Positions 10,011-18,914 of a stretch of DNA of 64,000 nucleotides are shown piece after piece. The notes under the pieces are model-generated. The model was not told the origin of the DNA. It saw nothing but the letters and a program-made list of their open reading frames with translations, and searched no databases. How positions within the stretch are numbered: position 1 is the first letter of the stretch; every line of letters begins with the position of its first letter. The translations under genes were made by a program, and so were the position numbers. Origin of the DNA: Siminovitchia acidinfaciens (GTDB lineage Bacteria > Bacillota > Bacilli > Bacillales > Bacillaceae_C); the NCBI RefSeq assembly GCF_003605385.1, contig NZ_QYTV02000001.1, forward strand, positions 766,249 through 830,248, given 5' to 3'.

Positions 10011-10904
10011 ATGAATAACGTATCCATGGAGGATATTCAATTAGTTATCATAACAGGCATGTCAGGAGCAGGTAAAACTGTTGCCATTCATAGTTTCGAG
10101 GATTTGGGTTTCTTTTGTGTGGATAACTTGCCGCCAGCTTTGATGCCCAAATTTCTGGAATTGATGAAGGAATCTGGTAATAAGATGAACAAGGTTGCGC
10201 TTGTAATGGACTTGCGGGGCCGGGAGTTTTTTGATACCTTGCTTCGTGTTATTGATGACTTGTCAGATTCTAATTGGGTTGCGCCGCAAATCCTGTTCCT
10301 TGATGCTGATGACGCAGCGCTTGTCCGAAGATATAAGGAGACGCGCCGATCCCATCCTCTTGCTCCGCTGGGCCTTCCACTTGAAGGAATCAAGCAGGAG
10401 AGGGATTTGCTGGAGGAGCTGAAAGGGAGGGCGCAGTATATTTATGATACTTCCCAAATGAAGCCGAAAGAATTACGTGAAAAGATTCTTACCGAGTTTT
10501 CAGCTAATAAACAGGCTGTATTTATGGTGAATGTCATGTCGTTCGGTTTTAAACACGGCATTCCCATTGATGCCGATCTTGTATTTGATGTAAGGTTTTT
10601 GCCGAATCCCCATTATATCGATCATATGAGGCCGAAAACGGGACTGGAGGATGAGGTGGCAAGCTACGTTCTCAAATGGAGCGATACACAGAAGTTTCTT
10701 GCCAAGGTGACTGATCTGTTGACATTCATGCTGCCGCATTATAAACGGGAAGGGAAAAGCCAGCTTGTGATCGCCATCGGGTGTACCGGCGGGCAGCACA
10801 GGTCTGTAGCGCTGACTGAATATATTGCCCATTATATTAAAAAAGATTATCATACAAGGATTACACACCGTGATATTCATAAGAGAAAGGAAATAGCCAC
10901 ATGA
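10011..10904 (+). CDS. rapZ: RapZ-like nucleotide-binding protein (YvcJ)
   Basis: 297 aa. P-loop [10 protein letters not shown] at the N-terminus and the C-terminal RapZ domain with [11 protein letters not shown]. In Enterobacteria RapZ controls GlmZ/GlmS small-RNA decay; B. subtilis YvcJ is a nucleotide-binding protein linked to competence, and the RNA role there is not established. ATG 10011 is preceded by AGGGTGA with ~5 nt spacing; a GTG nine bases upstream overlaps that site. The TGA stop overlaps the glmR ATG (ATGA), so the genes are translationally coupled. Confidence 0.93.
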   Translation: MNNVSMEDIQLVIITGMSGAGKTVAIHSFEDLGFFCVDNLPPALMPKFLELMKESGNKMNKVALVMDLRGREFFDTLLRVIDDLSDSNWVAPQILFLDADDAALVRRYKETRRSHPLAPLGLPLEGIKQERDLLEELKGRAQYIYDTSQMKPKELREKILTEFSANKQAVFMVNVMSFGFKHGIPIDADLVFDVRFLPNPHYIDHMRPKTGLEDEVASYVLKWSDTQKFLAKVTDLLTFMLPHYKREGKSQLVIAIGCTGGQHRSVALTEYIAHYIKKDYHTRITHRDIHKRKEIAT

Positions 10905-11884
10905 CGACTCAATATGTACCTAAAATTGTTGTCATTGGCGGGGGTACCGGATTGCCAGTTCTGTTAAGGGGACTTAAGAAGTATCCTGTCGATATCACGG
11001 CGATTGTAACAGTAGCCGACGACGGAGGAAGTTCCGGAAGATTACGGACCGAGCTTGAAATTCCACCGCCTGGAGACATACGGAATGTCATAGCTGCTTT
11101 GTCGGAAGCTGAGCCTCTGATCATCGACATGTTTCAGCATCGCTTTAATACGTCAAACGAGCTTTCCGGCCACTCATTGGGCAACTTGATCATCGCTGCC
11201 CTTACGTCAATCACCGGTGATTTTGTCCAGGCAGTAAAAGAAATGAGCCGGGTATTGAACGTCCACGGGAAAGTCCTTCCTGCGGCCAACCAGAGTGTTG
11301 TCCTTCATGCAGAAATGACGGATGGCAGCTTTGTTTCAGGAGAATCCAAAATTCCTTCCTTAAGAAAAGAAATTAAAAGGGTATTTTTGACGCCAGAAAT
11401 AATAAAGCCATTGCCGGAAACGATCCAGTCCATCCGAGAGGCGGATATGATAGTGATTGGTCCCGGAAGCTTATATACGAGCATTCTGCCCAATCTACTC
11501 GTTCCTGGTTTAGGTGAGGAAGTCTGCAACGCAAAGGCGCGTAAAGTATATATTTGCAACTTGATGACACAGCCGGGAGAAACAACGGGATTCACTGCCA
11601 GCAGGCATGTAAAAGCCCTGTATGAACACATGGACTGTTCATTTGTCGATACGATACTTGTAAACAACGAAGAGATTCCTCCCGATCTCCAGCATCGATA
11701 TGAAAAAGAAATGGCTATTCCCGTTTATTTCGATGTTGACCAACTCATCGCCCTTGGTATGGAGGTTGTCCAGGACAAAATCGTCACCATTGAAAAAGGT
11801 TATATTCGACATGACACTGAAACGGTGGCAAACATACTCTACTCATTGCTGGGCAGTAATTTGAGCCGGGTTGCCAGCACTTAG
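10901..11884 (+). CDS. glmR: GlmR/YvcK, UDP-GlcNAc-responsive carbon-partitioning regulator
   Basis: 327 aa CofD-like fold protein. Seen: N-terminal [35 protein letters not shown] and [14 protein letters not shown], all family hallmarks. In B. subtilis GlmR (YvcK) stimulates GlmS and steers carbon into cell-wall precursors on gluconeogenic carbon sources. Here it lies between rapZ and whiA, as in most Firmicutes. Start ATG 10901 overlaps the rapZ stop; GAAAGGA is upstream. Confidence 0.95.
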   Translation: MTTQYVPKIVVIGGGTGLPVLLRGLKKYPVDITAIVTVADDGGSSGRLRTELEIPPPGDIRNVIAALSEAEPLIIDMFQHRFNTSNELSGHSLGNLIIAALTSITGDFVQAVKEMSRVLNVHGKVLPAANQSVVLHAEMTDGSFVSGESKIPSLRKEIKRVFLTPEIIKPLPETIQSIREADMIVIGPGSLYTSILPNLLVPGLGEEVCNAKARKVYICNLMTQPGETTGFTASRHVKALYEHMDCSFVDTILVNNEEIPPDLQHRYEKEMAIPVYFDVDQLIALGMEVVQDKIVTIEKGYIRHDTETVANILYSLLGSNLSRVAST

Positions 11885-11909
11885 ACGTTGGTAAAAGGAG
11901 GAAGCAACA

Positions 11910-12869
11910 ATGTCTTTTGCCTCGGAAACGAAAAAGGAACTTACGAATTTGCCTGTAAAGGATTGCTGCTCAAAGGCGGAGCTTTCAGCGCTTATCAGAA
12001 TGAACGGCTCACTGTCTTTTTCCAATAAAGAATTGATTGTGAATGTCCAAACTGAAAATGCAGCAATTGCAAGAAGGATTTATACTTTAATAAAAAGGAT
12101 CTACGATGCTGAAGTAGAATTGCTTGTGCGGAAGAAGATGCGTCTGAAGAAAAATAATGTGTATATTGTCAGGCTGAGAGAAGATGCTGAAAACATACTG
12201 AAGGATTTAATGATTCTTGGTGACAATTTCATGTCCATCCGTGAAATTTCTCCCGCGCTCATTTATAATAAATGCTGCAAAAGATCCTATATGCGGGGAG
12301 CTTTCCTTGCTGGTGGATCAGTGAATAATCCCGAAAGATCATCTTACCATCTTGAGATTTTTTCATTATATAAAGAGCACAATGATGCATTATGTGAACT
12401 CATGAACGAGTTTGAGTTAAACAGTAAAACGCTCGAAAGAAAAAACGGTTTTATCACCTACTTGAAAGAGGCAGAAAAAATAACCGAGTTTTTGAATATC
12501 ATTGGCGCTCATAATGCGCTGCTACGCTTTGAAGATGTACGGATAGTCAGAGATATGCGCAATTCGGTCAATAGGCTTGTCAATTGTGAAACAGCCAACC
12601 TGAATAAGACGATTGGCGCGGCCCTCAGACAGGTGGAAAACATCCGCTACATCCAGGAGACAGTCGGGCTTGAGCACTTGCCGGAGAGACTTAGGGAAAT
12701 TGCAGTGCTCAGGATGACGCATCAAGATGTTACCCTCAAGGAGTTGGGTGAAATGGTGTCAACTGGACAAATCAGCAAATCAGGCATCAATCATCGCCTG
12801 CGAAAAATCGATGAAATTGCGGATAAACTTCGCTCTGGCGATCCATCTCTTTTGATTAATAAAAAATAA
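11910..12869 (+). CDS. whiA: WhiA DNA-binding protein
   Basis: 319 aa. The N-terminal two-thirds has the degenerate LAGLIDADG homing-endonuclease fold ([14 protein letters not shown] at ~residue 128), and the C-terminus is a helix-turn-helix with the WhiA sequence [20 protein letters not shown]. In B. subtilis WhiA affects cell division and chromosome segregation without a clear transcription role; in Streptomyces it activates sporulation division genes. AAAGGAGG precedes ATG 11910. It follows glmR by 25 nt and precedes crh by 27 nt. Confidence 0.95.
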   Translation: MSFASETKKELTNLPVKDCCSKAELSALIRMNGSLSFSNKELIVNVQTENAAIARRIYTLIKRIYDAEVELLVRKKMRLKKNNVYIVRLREDAENILKDLMILGDNFMSIREISPALIYNKCCKRSYMRGAFLAGGSVNNPERSSYHLEIFSLYKEHNDALCELMNEFELNSKTLERKNGFITYLKEAEKITEFLNIIGAHNALLRFEDVRIVRDMRNSVNRLVNCETANLNKTIGAALRQVENIRYIQETVGLEHLPERLREIAVLRMTHQDVTLKELGEMVSTGQISKSGINHRLRKIDEIADKLRSGDPSLLINKK

Positions 12870-12896
12870 GATTTCCGATTTGAAGGAGGAAGTACA

Positions 12897-13154
12897 TTGG
12901 CAGAAAAAGAAGTTACAGTAGGATTGAAATCAGGTTTACAAGCACGGCCTGCAGCACAATTTGTTCAGGAAGCAAACCGGTTCTCATCAGATATTTTCAT
13001 TGAAAAAGATGGCAAAAAAGTAAATGCGAAAAGCATTATGGGATTAATGAGCCTGGCGGCTGGTACAGGAGCAGCCATCAAATTGATTGCTGAAGGTCCA
13101 GACGAAGAAGATGCGATTAAAACGCTGGCGGAATTCGTGGAAAATGACCGCTGA
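12897..13154 (+). CDS. crh: Crh, catabolite-repression HPr-like protein
   Basis: 85 aa HPr paralogue. Residue 15 is Gln (GLQARPAAQF) instead of the phosphorylatable His15 of HPr, while Ser46 is kept (NAKSIMGLMS). This is the Crh pattern: phosphorylated by HprK at Ser46 and acting as CcpA corepressor, but with no PTS transfer function. Start is TTG 12897 with AAGGAGG 9-15 nt upstream. It is the last gene of the rapZ-glmR-whiA-crh operon and is followed by a hairpin terminator. Confidence 0.96.
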   Translation: MAEKEVTVGLKSGLQARPAAQFVQEANRFSSDIFIEKDGKKVNAKSIMGLMSLAAGTGAAIKLIAEGPDEEDAIKTLAEFVENDR

Positions 13155-13163
13155 TTCAATGAT

Positions 13164-13220
13164 AAAAGGGCTACCCTTATAAAAAGTCTTTTAACCGACT
13201 TTATGGGAAGCCCTTTTAAC
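13164..13220 (+). terminator. terminator after crh
   Basis: AAAAGGGCT (13164-13172) pairs with AGCCCTTTT (13209-13217); an inner AAGTC/GACTT stem extends the hairpin. The T-run is in the 3' arm. Confidence 0.75.
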
Positions 13221-13230
13221 TATGAAAAAT

Positions 13231-13257
13231 AGGAAAAAGCGCCAAAGTAGGCGCTTT
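13231..13257 (-). terminator. terminator after clpP (reverse strand)
   Basis: AAAGCGCC/GGCGCTTT stem with a six-base loop. Read on the - strand it is followed by TTTTTCC, so it can end the clpP transcript about 200 nt past the stop. Confidence 0.65.
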
Positions 13258-13455
13258 AAGCTTTTCTATTGTCCAGCGACGCACAGGATGTGCTAGTGCA
13301 GGCGAAGCGACAGGACGTCGCTAGCCTTGAGCCTGCCTCCGACGCCTAGCCCCTCGAGGTCACAAGCCGCTTCCCTGTGGTGGCTGAGAAACTGCCTCCT
13401 CGGGGATCGTCTTGTGCTTGTCGGGGCTAATCCAGGCGTCTCCGCTTTTCTTTAA
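13258..13455. repeat. long dispersed intergenic repeat, copy 1
   Basis: Member of a family found at eight places in this window. Shared pieces here: TTGTCCAGC, GCGAAGCGACAGGACGTCGC, CCTAGCCCCTCGAGGTCACAAG, GTGGCTGAGAAACTGCCTCC, CTTGTGCTTGTCG and CCGCTTTTCTTT. It fills the gap between the converging crh and clpP transcripts and has no gene. Confidence 0.75.
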
Positions 13456-13459
13456 CCTC

Positions 13460-14059
13460 TTATTTTTTTGTGATTCCTTCGTTACGATCGATGATGTGGT
13501 CAATCAAACCGTATTCTTTCGCTCTTTCCGCAGTCATGAAGTTATCGCGGTCTGTGTCGCGCTCAATCACTTCAAGTGGCTGGCCAGTACGCTCAGCAAG
13601 GATTTTATTGAGTTTTTCGCGCATGAACAAAATACGTCTTGCTGCGATCTCAATTTCCGTCGCCTGCCCTTGAGCACCGCCAAGCGGCTGGTGGATCATT
13701 ACCTCACTGTTTGGCAGGGCATAACGTTTGCCTTTTGTGCCTGCTGCCAATAGGAAGGCACCCATGGAAGCCGCCATTCCGATACAGATTGTCTGTACGT
13801 TCGGCTTGATGAACTGCATTGTATCGTAAATCGCCATTCCGGCTGTGATGCTTCCGCCAGGGCTGTTAATGTAGATGGAAATATCTTTTTCAGGGTTTTC
13901 CGCTTCAAGGAATAATAGCTGCGCGACAATGGAGTTCGCGACATTATCGTCTATCCCGCTTCCAAGCATGATAATCCGATCTTTCAATAGTCTGGAATAA
14001 ATGTCGTATGCTCGTTCCCCACGGTTTGTTTGTTCAATAACTGTTGGAATTAAATTCAT
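13460..14059 (-). CDS. clpP: ATP-dependent Clp protease proteolytic subunit
   Basis: 199 aa serine peptidase; forms the double-heptamer chamber used with ClpX, ClpC and ClpE. Catalytic Ser98 in [11 protein letters not shown], His123 in MIHQPLGG and Asp172 in ERDTDRDNF are present. Start is the ATG at 14059-14057 with GGAGGAG (14064-14070 complement) upstream; the longer frame to 14137 crosses the promoter and is rejected. A CtsR operator overlaps the promoter. As in B. subtilis it lies next to a tRNA-Arg(CCG) gene. Confidence 0.97.
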   Translation of the reverse strand: MNLIPTVIEQTNRGERAYDIYSRLLKDRIIMLGSGIDDNVANSIVAQLLFLEAENPEKDISIYINSPGGSITAGMAIYDTMQFIKPNVQTICIGMAASMGAFLLAAGTKGKRYALPNSEVMIHQPLGGAQGQATEIEIAARRILFMREKLNKILAERTGQPLEVIERDTDRDNFMTAERAKEYGLIDHIIDRNEGITKK

Positions 14060-14128
14060 CTTTCTCCTCCTCTTTAAAGTGGCTGGTATCAGCCGTTTTT
14101 CACTTTGGTAAACTTTGTATGTAATGAT

Positions 14129-14157
14129 ATCATACATTGATGGTCAATAAAGGTCAA
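14129..14157 (-). promoter_or_regulatory. clpP promoter (SigA type)
   Basis: On the - strand: -35 TTGACC (complement of 14152-14157), 17-bp spacer, -10 TATGAT (complement of 14129-14134). Both boxes lie just upstream of the clpP Shine-Dalgarno. Confidence 0.8.
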
Positions 14158-14158
14158 A
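14142..14158. promoter_or_regulatory. CtsR operator on clpP promoter
   Basis: Direct heptad repeat GGTCAAT-AAA-GGTCAAA, matching the CtsR box (GGTCAAA, 3-nt spacer, GGTCAAA) in all but one base. It covers the -35 box and part of the spacer, the expected place for repression of clpP until heat shock. Confidence 0.88.
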
Positions 14159-14287
14159 CGATTCGACTCTTTGTGCAATATAGATATCATACAAATCATA
14201 TTAACCATCTGGACATAATTTAAACTAAATAAGGGTTGCAAGCTTTACTTTTATCGCTTATAATCATATATCGTACGATAAAAAATT

Positions 14288-14359
14288 GCCCTCGTAGTGT
14301 AACGGATAACACGTAAGATTCCGGTTCTTAAAATGTGGGTTCGATTCCTGCCGAGGGCG
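14288..14359 (+). tRNA. trnQ-Arg: tRNA-Arg (anticodon CCG)
   Basis: 72-nt cloverleaf: acceptor GCCCTCG/CGAGGGC, discriminator G, D-arm with GTGTAACGGATAACAC, anticodon stem TAAGA/TCTTA with loop TTCCGGT (anticodon CCG), and T-arm with GGTTCGATTCC. CCA is not encoded. It reads CGG arginine codons. B. subtilis has a lone tRNA-Arg next to clpP too. The region downstream is an accessory island, but I see no integrase or repeated 3' end. Confidence 0.95.
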
Positions 14360-14381
14360 CTTCCAGGTAAATATGTTCATA

Positions 14382-14430
14382 AAACACTCGAAAATGTTGT
14401 TATATCAATGTTTCGGGTGTTTTTTTTTTG
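14382..14430 (+). terminator. terminator after tRNA-Arg
   Basis: AAACACTCGAAA pairs with TTTCGGGTGTTT (one G-T and one mismatch), followed by a run of ten T. Confidence 0.85.
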
Positions 14431-14440
14431 AAGAATTTGA

Positions 14441-14728
14441 TTGGAAACGATAGGTTTTGAAACGTTTTTATACAAAATTTACGCAACTCTCATATTCTTG
14501 AATGTTTTTATGGCGATCTTGTATCTTCTTCACGCAATTCCTTTATCAAATAGCCGAGAATACTCGCGTCATAAGTCGTGCAGGGTTCGAGACGTGTGTG
14601 GAAATCCAAGTATGGTGATTGGTTCTATTTTAAACTTTTTAAACATATGTTCAAGTATTTTGTTTGCATTATTGTTATTAATAACCTTGCTCTCGCTTTA
14701 TGGGTTAAAAAACACCACCCCATTTTGA
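14441..14728 (+). CDS. hypothetical small membrane protein (doubtful)
   Basis: An open frame of 95 codons from a TTG, right after the tRNA terminator, predicts two hydrophobic segments (residues ~8-33 and ~58-88). There is no Shine-Dalgarno and no family I recognise. It may be a decayed gene in the island; I keep it only because of the membrane-like pattern. The rest of 14729-15240 holds no recognisable gene or structure. Confidence 0.2.
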   Translation: METIGFETFLYKIYATLIFLNVFMAILYLLHAIPLSNSREYSRHKSCRVRDVCGNPSMVIGSILNFLNICSSILFALLLLITLLSLYGLKNTTPF

Positions 14729-15252
14729 TTCGCTAATTCAATAGAATTCTCTTCCCGTTTTGATTAAGCTATTAGGGATGCCTTCCTTTCTAACCTTTCA
14801 CGAAAAAGCCCTGCCAAATAAATTTTTTTAAAATAACCTATGTTAAAGTATGTCCTACGGTATATTTAGAAAGGGAAAAAGACCCACCCCTTGTTAAATA
14901 GATGTAACACCCGGTAAAGGAGGAAAATGTGATTTACCAGAAGTATTTGACATGACCCACTTTGAACTTTTCTACCATTAAATCATATGTTTTCCCCCCC
15001 CTGACAAGGATTTCTAAACGTTCTGATCCGGCAAGGCTTTAAATTTCCCCCCATATTTTTGGAACACATCAGTCATTTTTAACTATGACAAATCCATCAA
15101 TTAATTAAGGAATAGCTTCAGTGAAAAGGCAATTTTTCAAGTTTTGTCGGCAGGCTAAGCACGTCGGGTAAATAAATGGGCGTATTGCTGTTTCAATATC
15201 ACTGCATGGCACATATAAATATAAGGAAAATATTCTAGGAGGCTAAAAAAAT

Positions 15253-15792
15253 ATGAATAAGGATTTGATGCGTTCCTTACAAGATAGAGTGGTTAAAATA
15301 GACCGGGGAGGACCCGAGTCCCGTGTTGGTAAAATGCTCGAAGTAGCATACGATCATATTACAGTTCTTACAGAAGGTGACGGGGTAGTTTATTATAATA
15401 CACACCATATCAAGAGTCTGACTGAAAATGTTAAAAAAGGATTGAATTTGGAACTTGAAACTCCTGAGGAATTGGATTATATAAAAGCGGGGGATTTTAA
15501 AAGTGTTTTACGCGGCCTAAAATCCCGCTGGGTACAAATTAATCGTGGTGGCCCCGAAATGCTTGAAGGTGTGCTTGAGGAAGCCAATGACGATTTCATA
15601 AAAGTTATATCGAATGAAGAAGTCGTTTGGGTTTCAAGGTTTCATATTCGCAACATCAGTCACGGGGCTAAGGTTGAAAAAGGAAAGTCTGAAAAAGCTG
15701 ATAAGGATGGAAAAAAGCAAAATAATCAAAAGAACACAGCGGAAAAAAAGGCAAAAAAGCAGGAAGATGGTTCAAAAGGTGGAACTTACTAA
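15253..15792 (+). CDS. cotB: CotB-like spore coat protein
   Basis: 179 aa. Two Sm-like beta units: residues ~8-57 (VVKIDRGGPES ... YYNTHHIKSLTEN) and ~90-137 (WVQINRGGPEMLEGVLEEA ... FHIRNIS). The RGGPE and HHIKS motifs are those of B. subtilis CotB, an outer coat protein. B. subtilis CotB has three such units and a long Ser/Lys tail; here the tail (~140-179) is short, Lys/Gln-rich and ends GSKGGTY. TAGGAGG precedes ATG 15253. In B. subtilis cotB lies beside cotG and cotH, and CotH-type genes also lie nearby here. Confidence 0.8.
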   Translation: MNKDLMRSLQDRVVKIDRGGPESRVGKMLEVAYDHITVLTEGDGVVYYNTHHIKSLTENVKKGLNLELETPEELDYIKAGDFKSVLRGLKSRWVQINRGGPEMLEGVLEEANDDFIKVISNEEVVWVSRFHIRNISHGAKVEKGKSEKADKDGKKQNNQKNTAEKKAKKQEDGSKGGTY

Positions 15793-15824
15793 CTGGTATA
15801 ACTTATTTATGTCGCTTCAATAAG

Positions 15825-16115
15825 GTGGAGCGACAAAGTCCTTTAGAGGGGCTTCTAAAATGGAAGAAACAAAAATTACCGCAAGTGCTGAGTATCCTTA
15901 AAGGTACGAGTGTTGGTATGTTTCTTCAAAACTGCCAATTTGTTGAGGGGGTTTTGCAAGGTGTTAAACCGGACCACCTTATTGCTGTTGTAAATAATCA
16001 TATTTTTTATTTAGCGTCTCATCAAATCCTTGCACTTTCTAAGAATGCCAAAAGCTACAATTTTAAGCCTGTATTTGTTCCTTATCTTGAAAGAGTTCAA
16101 TTTGGGATATCTTGA
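15825..16115 (+). CDS. small Sm-like (CotB/DUF2642 type) coat-related protein
   Basis: 96 aa from GTG 15825, 32 nt after the CotB-like stop. Residues ~20-70 follow the plan of the neighbouring coat proteins: a strand-turn-strand with GVLQGVKPDHLIAVVNNHI, then LASHQILALS. No good Shine-Dalgarno lies before this GTG (AAGGTGG overlaps it), so the start is uncertain and the gene could be a 5'-truncated CotB-like copy. It is probably co-transcribed with the CotB-like gene. Confidence 0.5.
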   Translation: MERQSPLEGLLKWKKQKLPQVLSILKGTSVGMFLQNCQFVEGVLQGVKPDHLIAVVNNHIFYLASHQILALSKNAKSYNFKPVFVPYLERVQFGIS

Positions 16116-16770
16116 CCATTTGAAATATAAACCCTCAATGGTTTGAATAAACTAGCATTCGTTGGGATACCTACCACTAATTCGGAAGATTACATCTTGT
16201 TAATGAGGAACAACTGTTTATTCAAAGGCTATTAATATCGAATAAATTAAATGAGATTTATGATATTAAGGGTCGGTGCAATCAAATTTTAATAAGGAAG
16301 TATTCAAGGCTCCTCATTTAAATGCAAGTGCTTAATCAACAGACAAGTTGGAGCCTTTCCAAGAAGAGGTAAGTAATAGTATGGCTGGAAGGCACATCAT
16401 TGGAAATCATGTGCAATTCCCAACTGAAGGTGATTCGCGATTTTAAGAAAGAAGAAAATCATGAATAATAATATCCCGTTCAGCGAGCTTCTTCCATAGT
16501 TGAATTTGAGGAAGATTCCCAAGAAGATCCGGAATATGTATTTGAAGAACAGCCTAAAGTCGCGTTATTCAAATGGAAGAAAATTTAAAGGACGCCTACT
16601 TCAAAAGTGGAAAGAACTTGTGTGAAGTTACAGCAACAAATATAACTAATAATTTTACTGAAGAATATTCAGTTCATAAAGGATCCCATGAAAGTTAGTG
16701 ATAGGCTATTAGATATAAATAAGGAAAATGAATTGCTTACTCAGTCCGCCAGGGATAACCGACGTCAATT
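16116..16770. other. decayed coding remnants, not recognised
   Basis: Short stretches read like former protein but are broken by stops. One at ~16345-16446 (EPFQEEVSNSMAGRHIIGNH...) ends in TAA. Another at ~16500-16590 (VEFEEDSQEDPEYVFEEQP, then VALFKWKKI) also ends in TAA. No start sites or intact frames over 60 codons are credible. I cannot assign a family. Confidence 0.35.
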
Positions 16771-17190
16771 GGTGCAGTAATAGTTTTATTGCAGGTATTT
16801 TTTATGGGGCGATGTTCTAGGAATACTAAATGTCTCTGACTATATTTTCCATCATCATGATGACAATAGTGTTCGACAACATAGGTCTATTCAGGTGGGG
16901 TGCATTTATTGTAGTTAATTAGTCAAGAGGATCAGGAGTTACACTATATATATTTATACTAATCTTCTTTTCTTTTTTATGACCATGTTTTTTTATAAAG
17001 ACGGCAGTATACCCATCACAACACCAATAATCATTCTTATTATTACAATTCTGCGGATAAATCCCCACCAGTTTTTCCCCTATCTAATATCGGTGCAATC
17101 ATTACAACTGCAGCAAAGTTCCGCTAGCAGTCAGAAATTCTTCCAATCTAATAGCGTAAAAGATTGTCGGATTAAGTTTATGACTGCATA
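16771..17190 (+). pseudogene. decayed ArsB/SLC13-type transporter fragment
   Basis: Translations in shifting frames align with the intact transporter at 21394-22749. GAVIVLLQVFF matches GAVVILLVGIV; FFMTMFFYKDGSIPITTPII matches FLMTLLFNNDGSILITTPIL; the next frame reads VPLAVRNSSNLIA-stop-KIVGLSL against APIGVSNIVNLIALNIIDMSL. At least two frameshifts and several stops are present, and both ends are missing. It lies on the opposite strand to the intact copy, 4 kb away. Confidence 0.8.
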
Positions 17191-17313
17191 GCTACTTTAA
17201 TAAGGATGTTTATTCTTAAAAAGCTTTCATTCAACATTATATGGAGACAGTACATGCAAGTTATATTTCTTTATTCCAATTGGTTTATTTGATTAAATAA
17301 TGGAGGAGTAGGT

Positions 17314-17991
17314 ATGAATAAAATTTTTCAAAAACTTATTAACGAAATTGTTAATATAGAAATTTCCGGAAAAAAATATATTAATGGTACTCTTATTGAT
17401 GCTGGAAGTGATATAGCTGTCATTTTCGACGGAAAAGATTATGTGTATATTCCTTTGGTTCATATACAAAGTATAAAAATGGCTGATGCAAATGAGTATA
17501 ATATATCGGGGCCCACAGAACCATCAGTACTAGTTTCGGAAGATGGAAATAATGAATTGTCACTGCGAAAAGTTCTTACTAAAGGGAAAGGAATGTTTGT
17601 TGAAATTTATGTCACCGGTAAACAAGAATTACACGGTTATTTAACAAGTATCATGAATAATTACTTTGTGTTCCATTCTCCTGTTTTTAAAACGATGTAC
17701 ATCACACTCAATCATCTTAAATGGATTATTCCATACACACAGGAGAAACGCCCGTATGGACTGGAGAGCCATAATTTCCCCATTCAACCAACAAATACAT
17801 TATTAGCAAGATCATTTGAGGTTCAAATGGAAAAATTTAAAAATAAAATGGTTGTAATCAATCTGGGGGAGAATAATACTCATATAGGCAAAATAAATAA
17901 CATCTCCGAACAAATGGTAGAGATTCAAACAGCAAGAGACGAACCCATCTTAATAAACCTTCACCACATTAAAACACTTCATCAAGTGTAG
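17314..17991 (+). CDS. three-unit Sm-like coat-type protein (DUF2642/CotB-like)
   Basis: 225 aa, no signal peptide. Three diverged copies of one beta unit: ~8-54 (VNIEISGKKYINGTLIDAGS ... YIPLVHIQSIK), ~85-140 (MFVEIYVTGKQELHGYLTSI ... YITLNHLKWI) and ~172-224 (NKMVVINLGENNTHIGKINN ... LINLHHIKTLH). Each ends in a hydrophobic-x-H-hydrophobic-K motif, as in CotB and DUF2642 spore proteins. GGAGGAG precedes ATG 17314. A terminator follows 50 nt downstream. Coat location is inferred from family and neighbours. Confidence 0.65.
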   Translation: MNKIFQKLINEIVNIEISGKKYINGTLIDAGSDIAVIFDGKDYVYIPLVHIQSIKMADANEYNISGPTEPSVLVSEDGNNELSLRKVLTKGKGMFVEIYVTGKQELHGYLTSIMNNYFVFHSPVFKTMYITLNHLKWIIPYTQEKRPYGLESHNFPIQPTNTLLARSFEVQMEKFKNKMVVINLGENNTHIGKINNISEQMVEIQTARDEPILINLHHIKTLHQV

Positions 17992-18039
17992 TTTTTTATC
18001 AGAAAGAATGTACAAACTACAAAGTATGAATCCATCATT

Positions 18040-18078
18040 AGTACAGACCAAGGCCATGGTTTGTACTGATACTTTTTT
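18040..18078 (+). terminator. terminator after the three-unit coat-type gene
   Basis: AGTACAGACC pairs with GGTTTGTACT around AAGGCCAT, followed after GATAC by six T. A near-identical hairpin lies at 21029-21056. Confidence 0.8.
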
Positions 18079-18513
18079 AAACCTAAGTGAAGGAAAGTTT
18101 CAGAAAGATATGTGTAAAACCATCCTTCTGCAGTTGTAGTTGCTTATTTAGGAACCTATATTTTGTTCAAAAAGTTGCTGTTCTGACTTTAAGAAATAAA
18201 TACTATCAACCAATGAACAAATGGGAAAAGGTAATGACGTAACTCGCAAGATGTTTTCAAGGTTCATGACAAGAAGCTGGAGGCAATGACGGTCTCATTT
18301 GTCTATTGAGGACATGCTTAAATAAGGCCAAGCCTAACAGCATGCTTGCCCTCTCAAAATTTCCTTAGATGAGATTTCCAGGTAATCCTGAATTCTTTTT
18401 GTATTTGACCGAGGTTTTCCCGGGGTAATCTTGAAAAATGAAAAGCAAATAGAGATTTTTATAAACGCAATGGGATGTTCATAAGTTACATGTTTTAAAT
18501 CCAAAGATTTCCA
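18079..18513. other. 435-bp stretch without a gene
   Basis: No credible ORF or RNA. It separates the + strand coat genes from the - strand SET/CotH unit and receives the 3' end of the SET transcript. Confidence 0.5.
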
Positions 18514-18894
18514 CTACTTAATCACTTCAAACCAAACATTAGATTCACTATCCGGATCACCATTATAGTTAACTGTAATCTCTTCACCTTTTTTTATATC
18601 TTTCAGAGCATAAAAATCAATTGTATACTGATCAAGATTATTGACAAATTTTGAGTTGGGTGTATAGGAATGATTGTATAATGAACCGTACCCCAAGGCA
18701 ATTGCAGGGTTTCTATATTTTTTCCCCCAGTTAAAGAAGTACTCATTAAGTTTTGTCTTTTTTATATATTTTCGTTCAGATTTTGATAAAACTATGACAG
18801 GTGCGGATTCAATAAGATCTCCTTTCTTGAAATCACACAATGCAAAAACACCTCTTCCATATTTACCTGTATCTTGTACGGAAACCTTCTGCAG
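18514..18894 (-). CDS. SET-domain protein (putative lysine methyltransferase)
   Basis: 126 aa, essentially one SET domain. Seen: N-terminal GKYGRGVFA, then FKKGDLIESAPVIVL; the SAM/lysine-channel motif ALGYGSLYNHSYTPNS (NHS core); and the C-terminal YALKDIKKGEEITVNYNGD. All core SET motifs are present, so it could be active; SET proteins methylate lysine side chains. The frame extends upstream of a TTG at 18840 to include GKYGRGVFA. The best start is CTG (18894-18892), placed 7 nt after AAAGGAGGG; no ATG, GTG or TTG fits. It begins 20 nt after cotH and is probably co-transcribed with it. The target is unknown; the Lys-Gly-rich product two genes upstream is a candidate (inference). Confidence 0.8.
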   Translation of the reverse strand: MQKVSVQDTGKYGRGVFALCDFKKGDLIESAPVIVLSKSERKYIKKTKLNEYFFNWGKKYRNPAIALGYGSLYNHSYTPNSKFVNNLDQYTIDFYALKDIKKGEEITVNYNGDPDSESNVWFEVIK

Positions 18895-18914
18895 TGAAAT
18901 CCCTCCTTTGGGTT

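Noticed and set aside
14288-14359. tRNA-Arg as a phage or island attachment site
   Set aside because: No integrase and no second copy of the tRNA 3' end was found in the next 11 kb.
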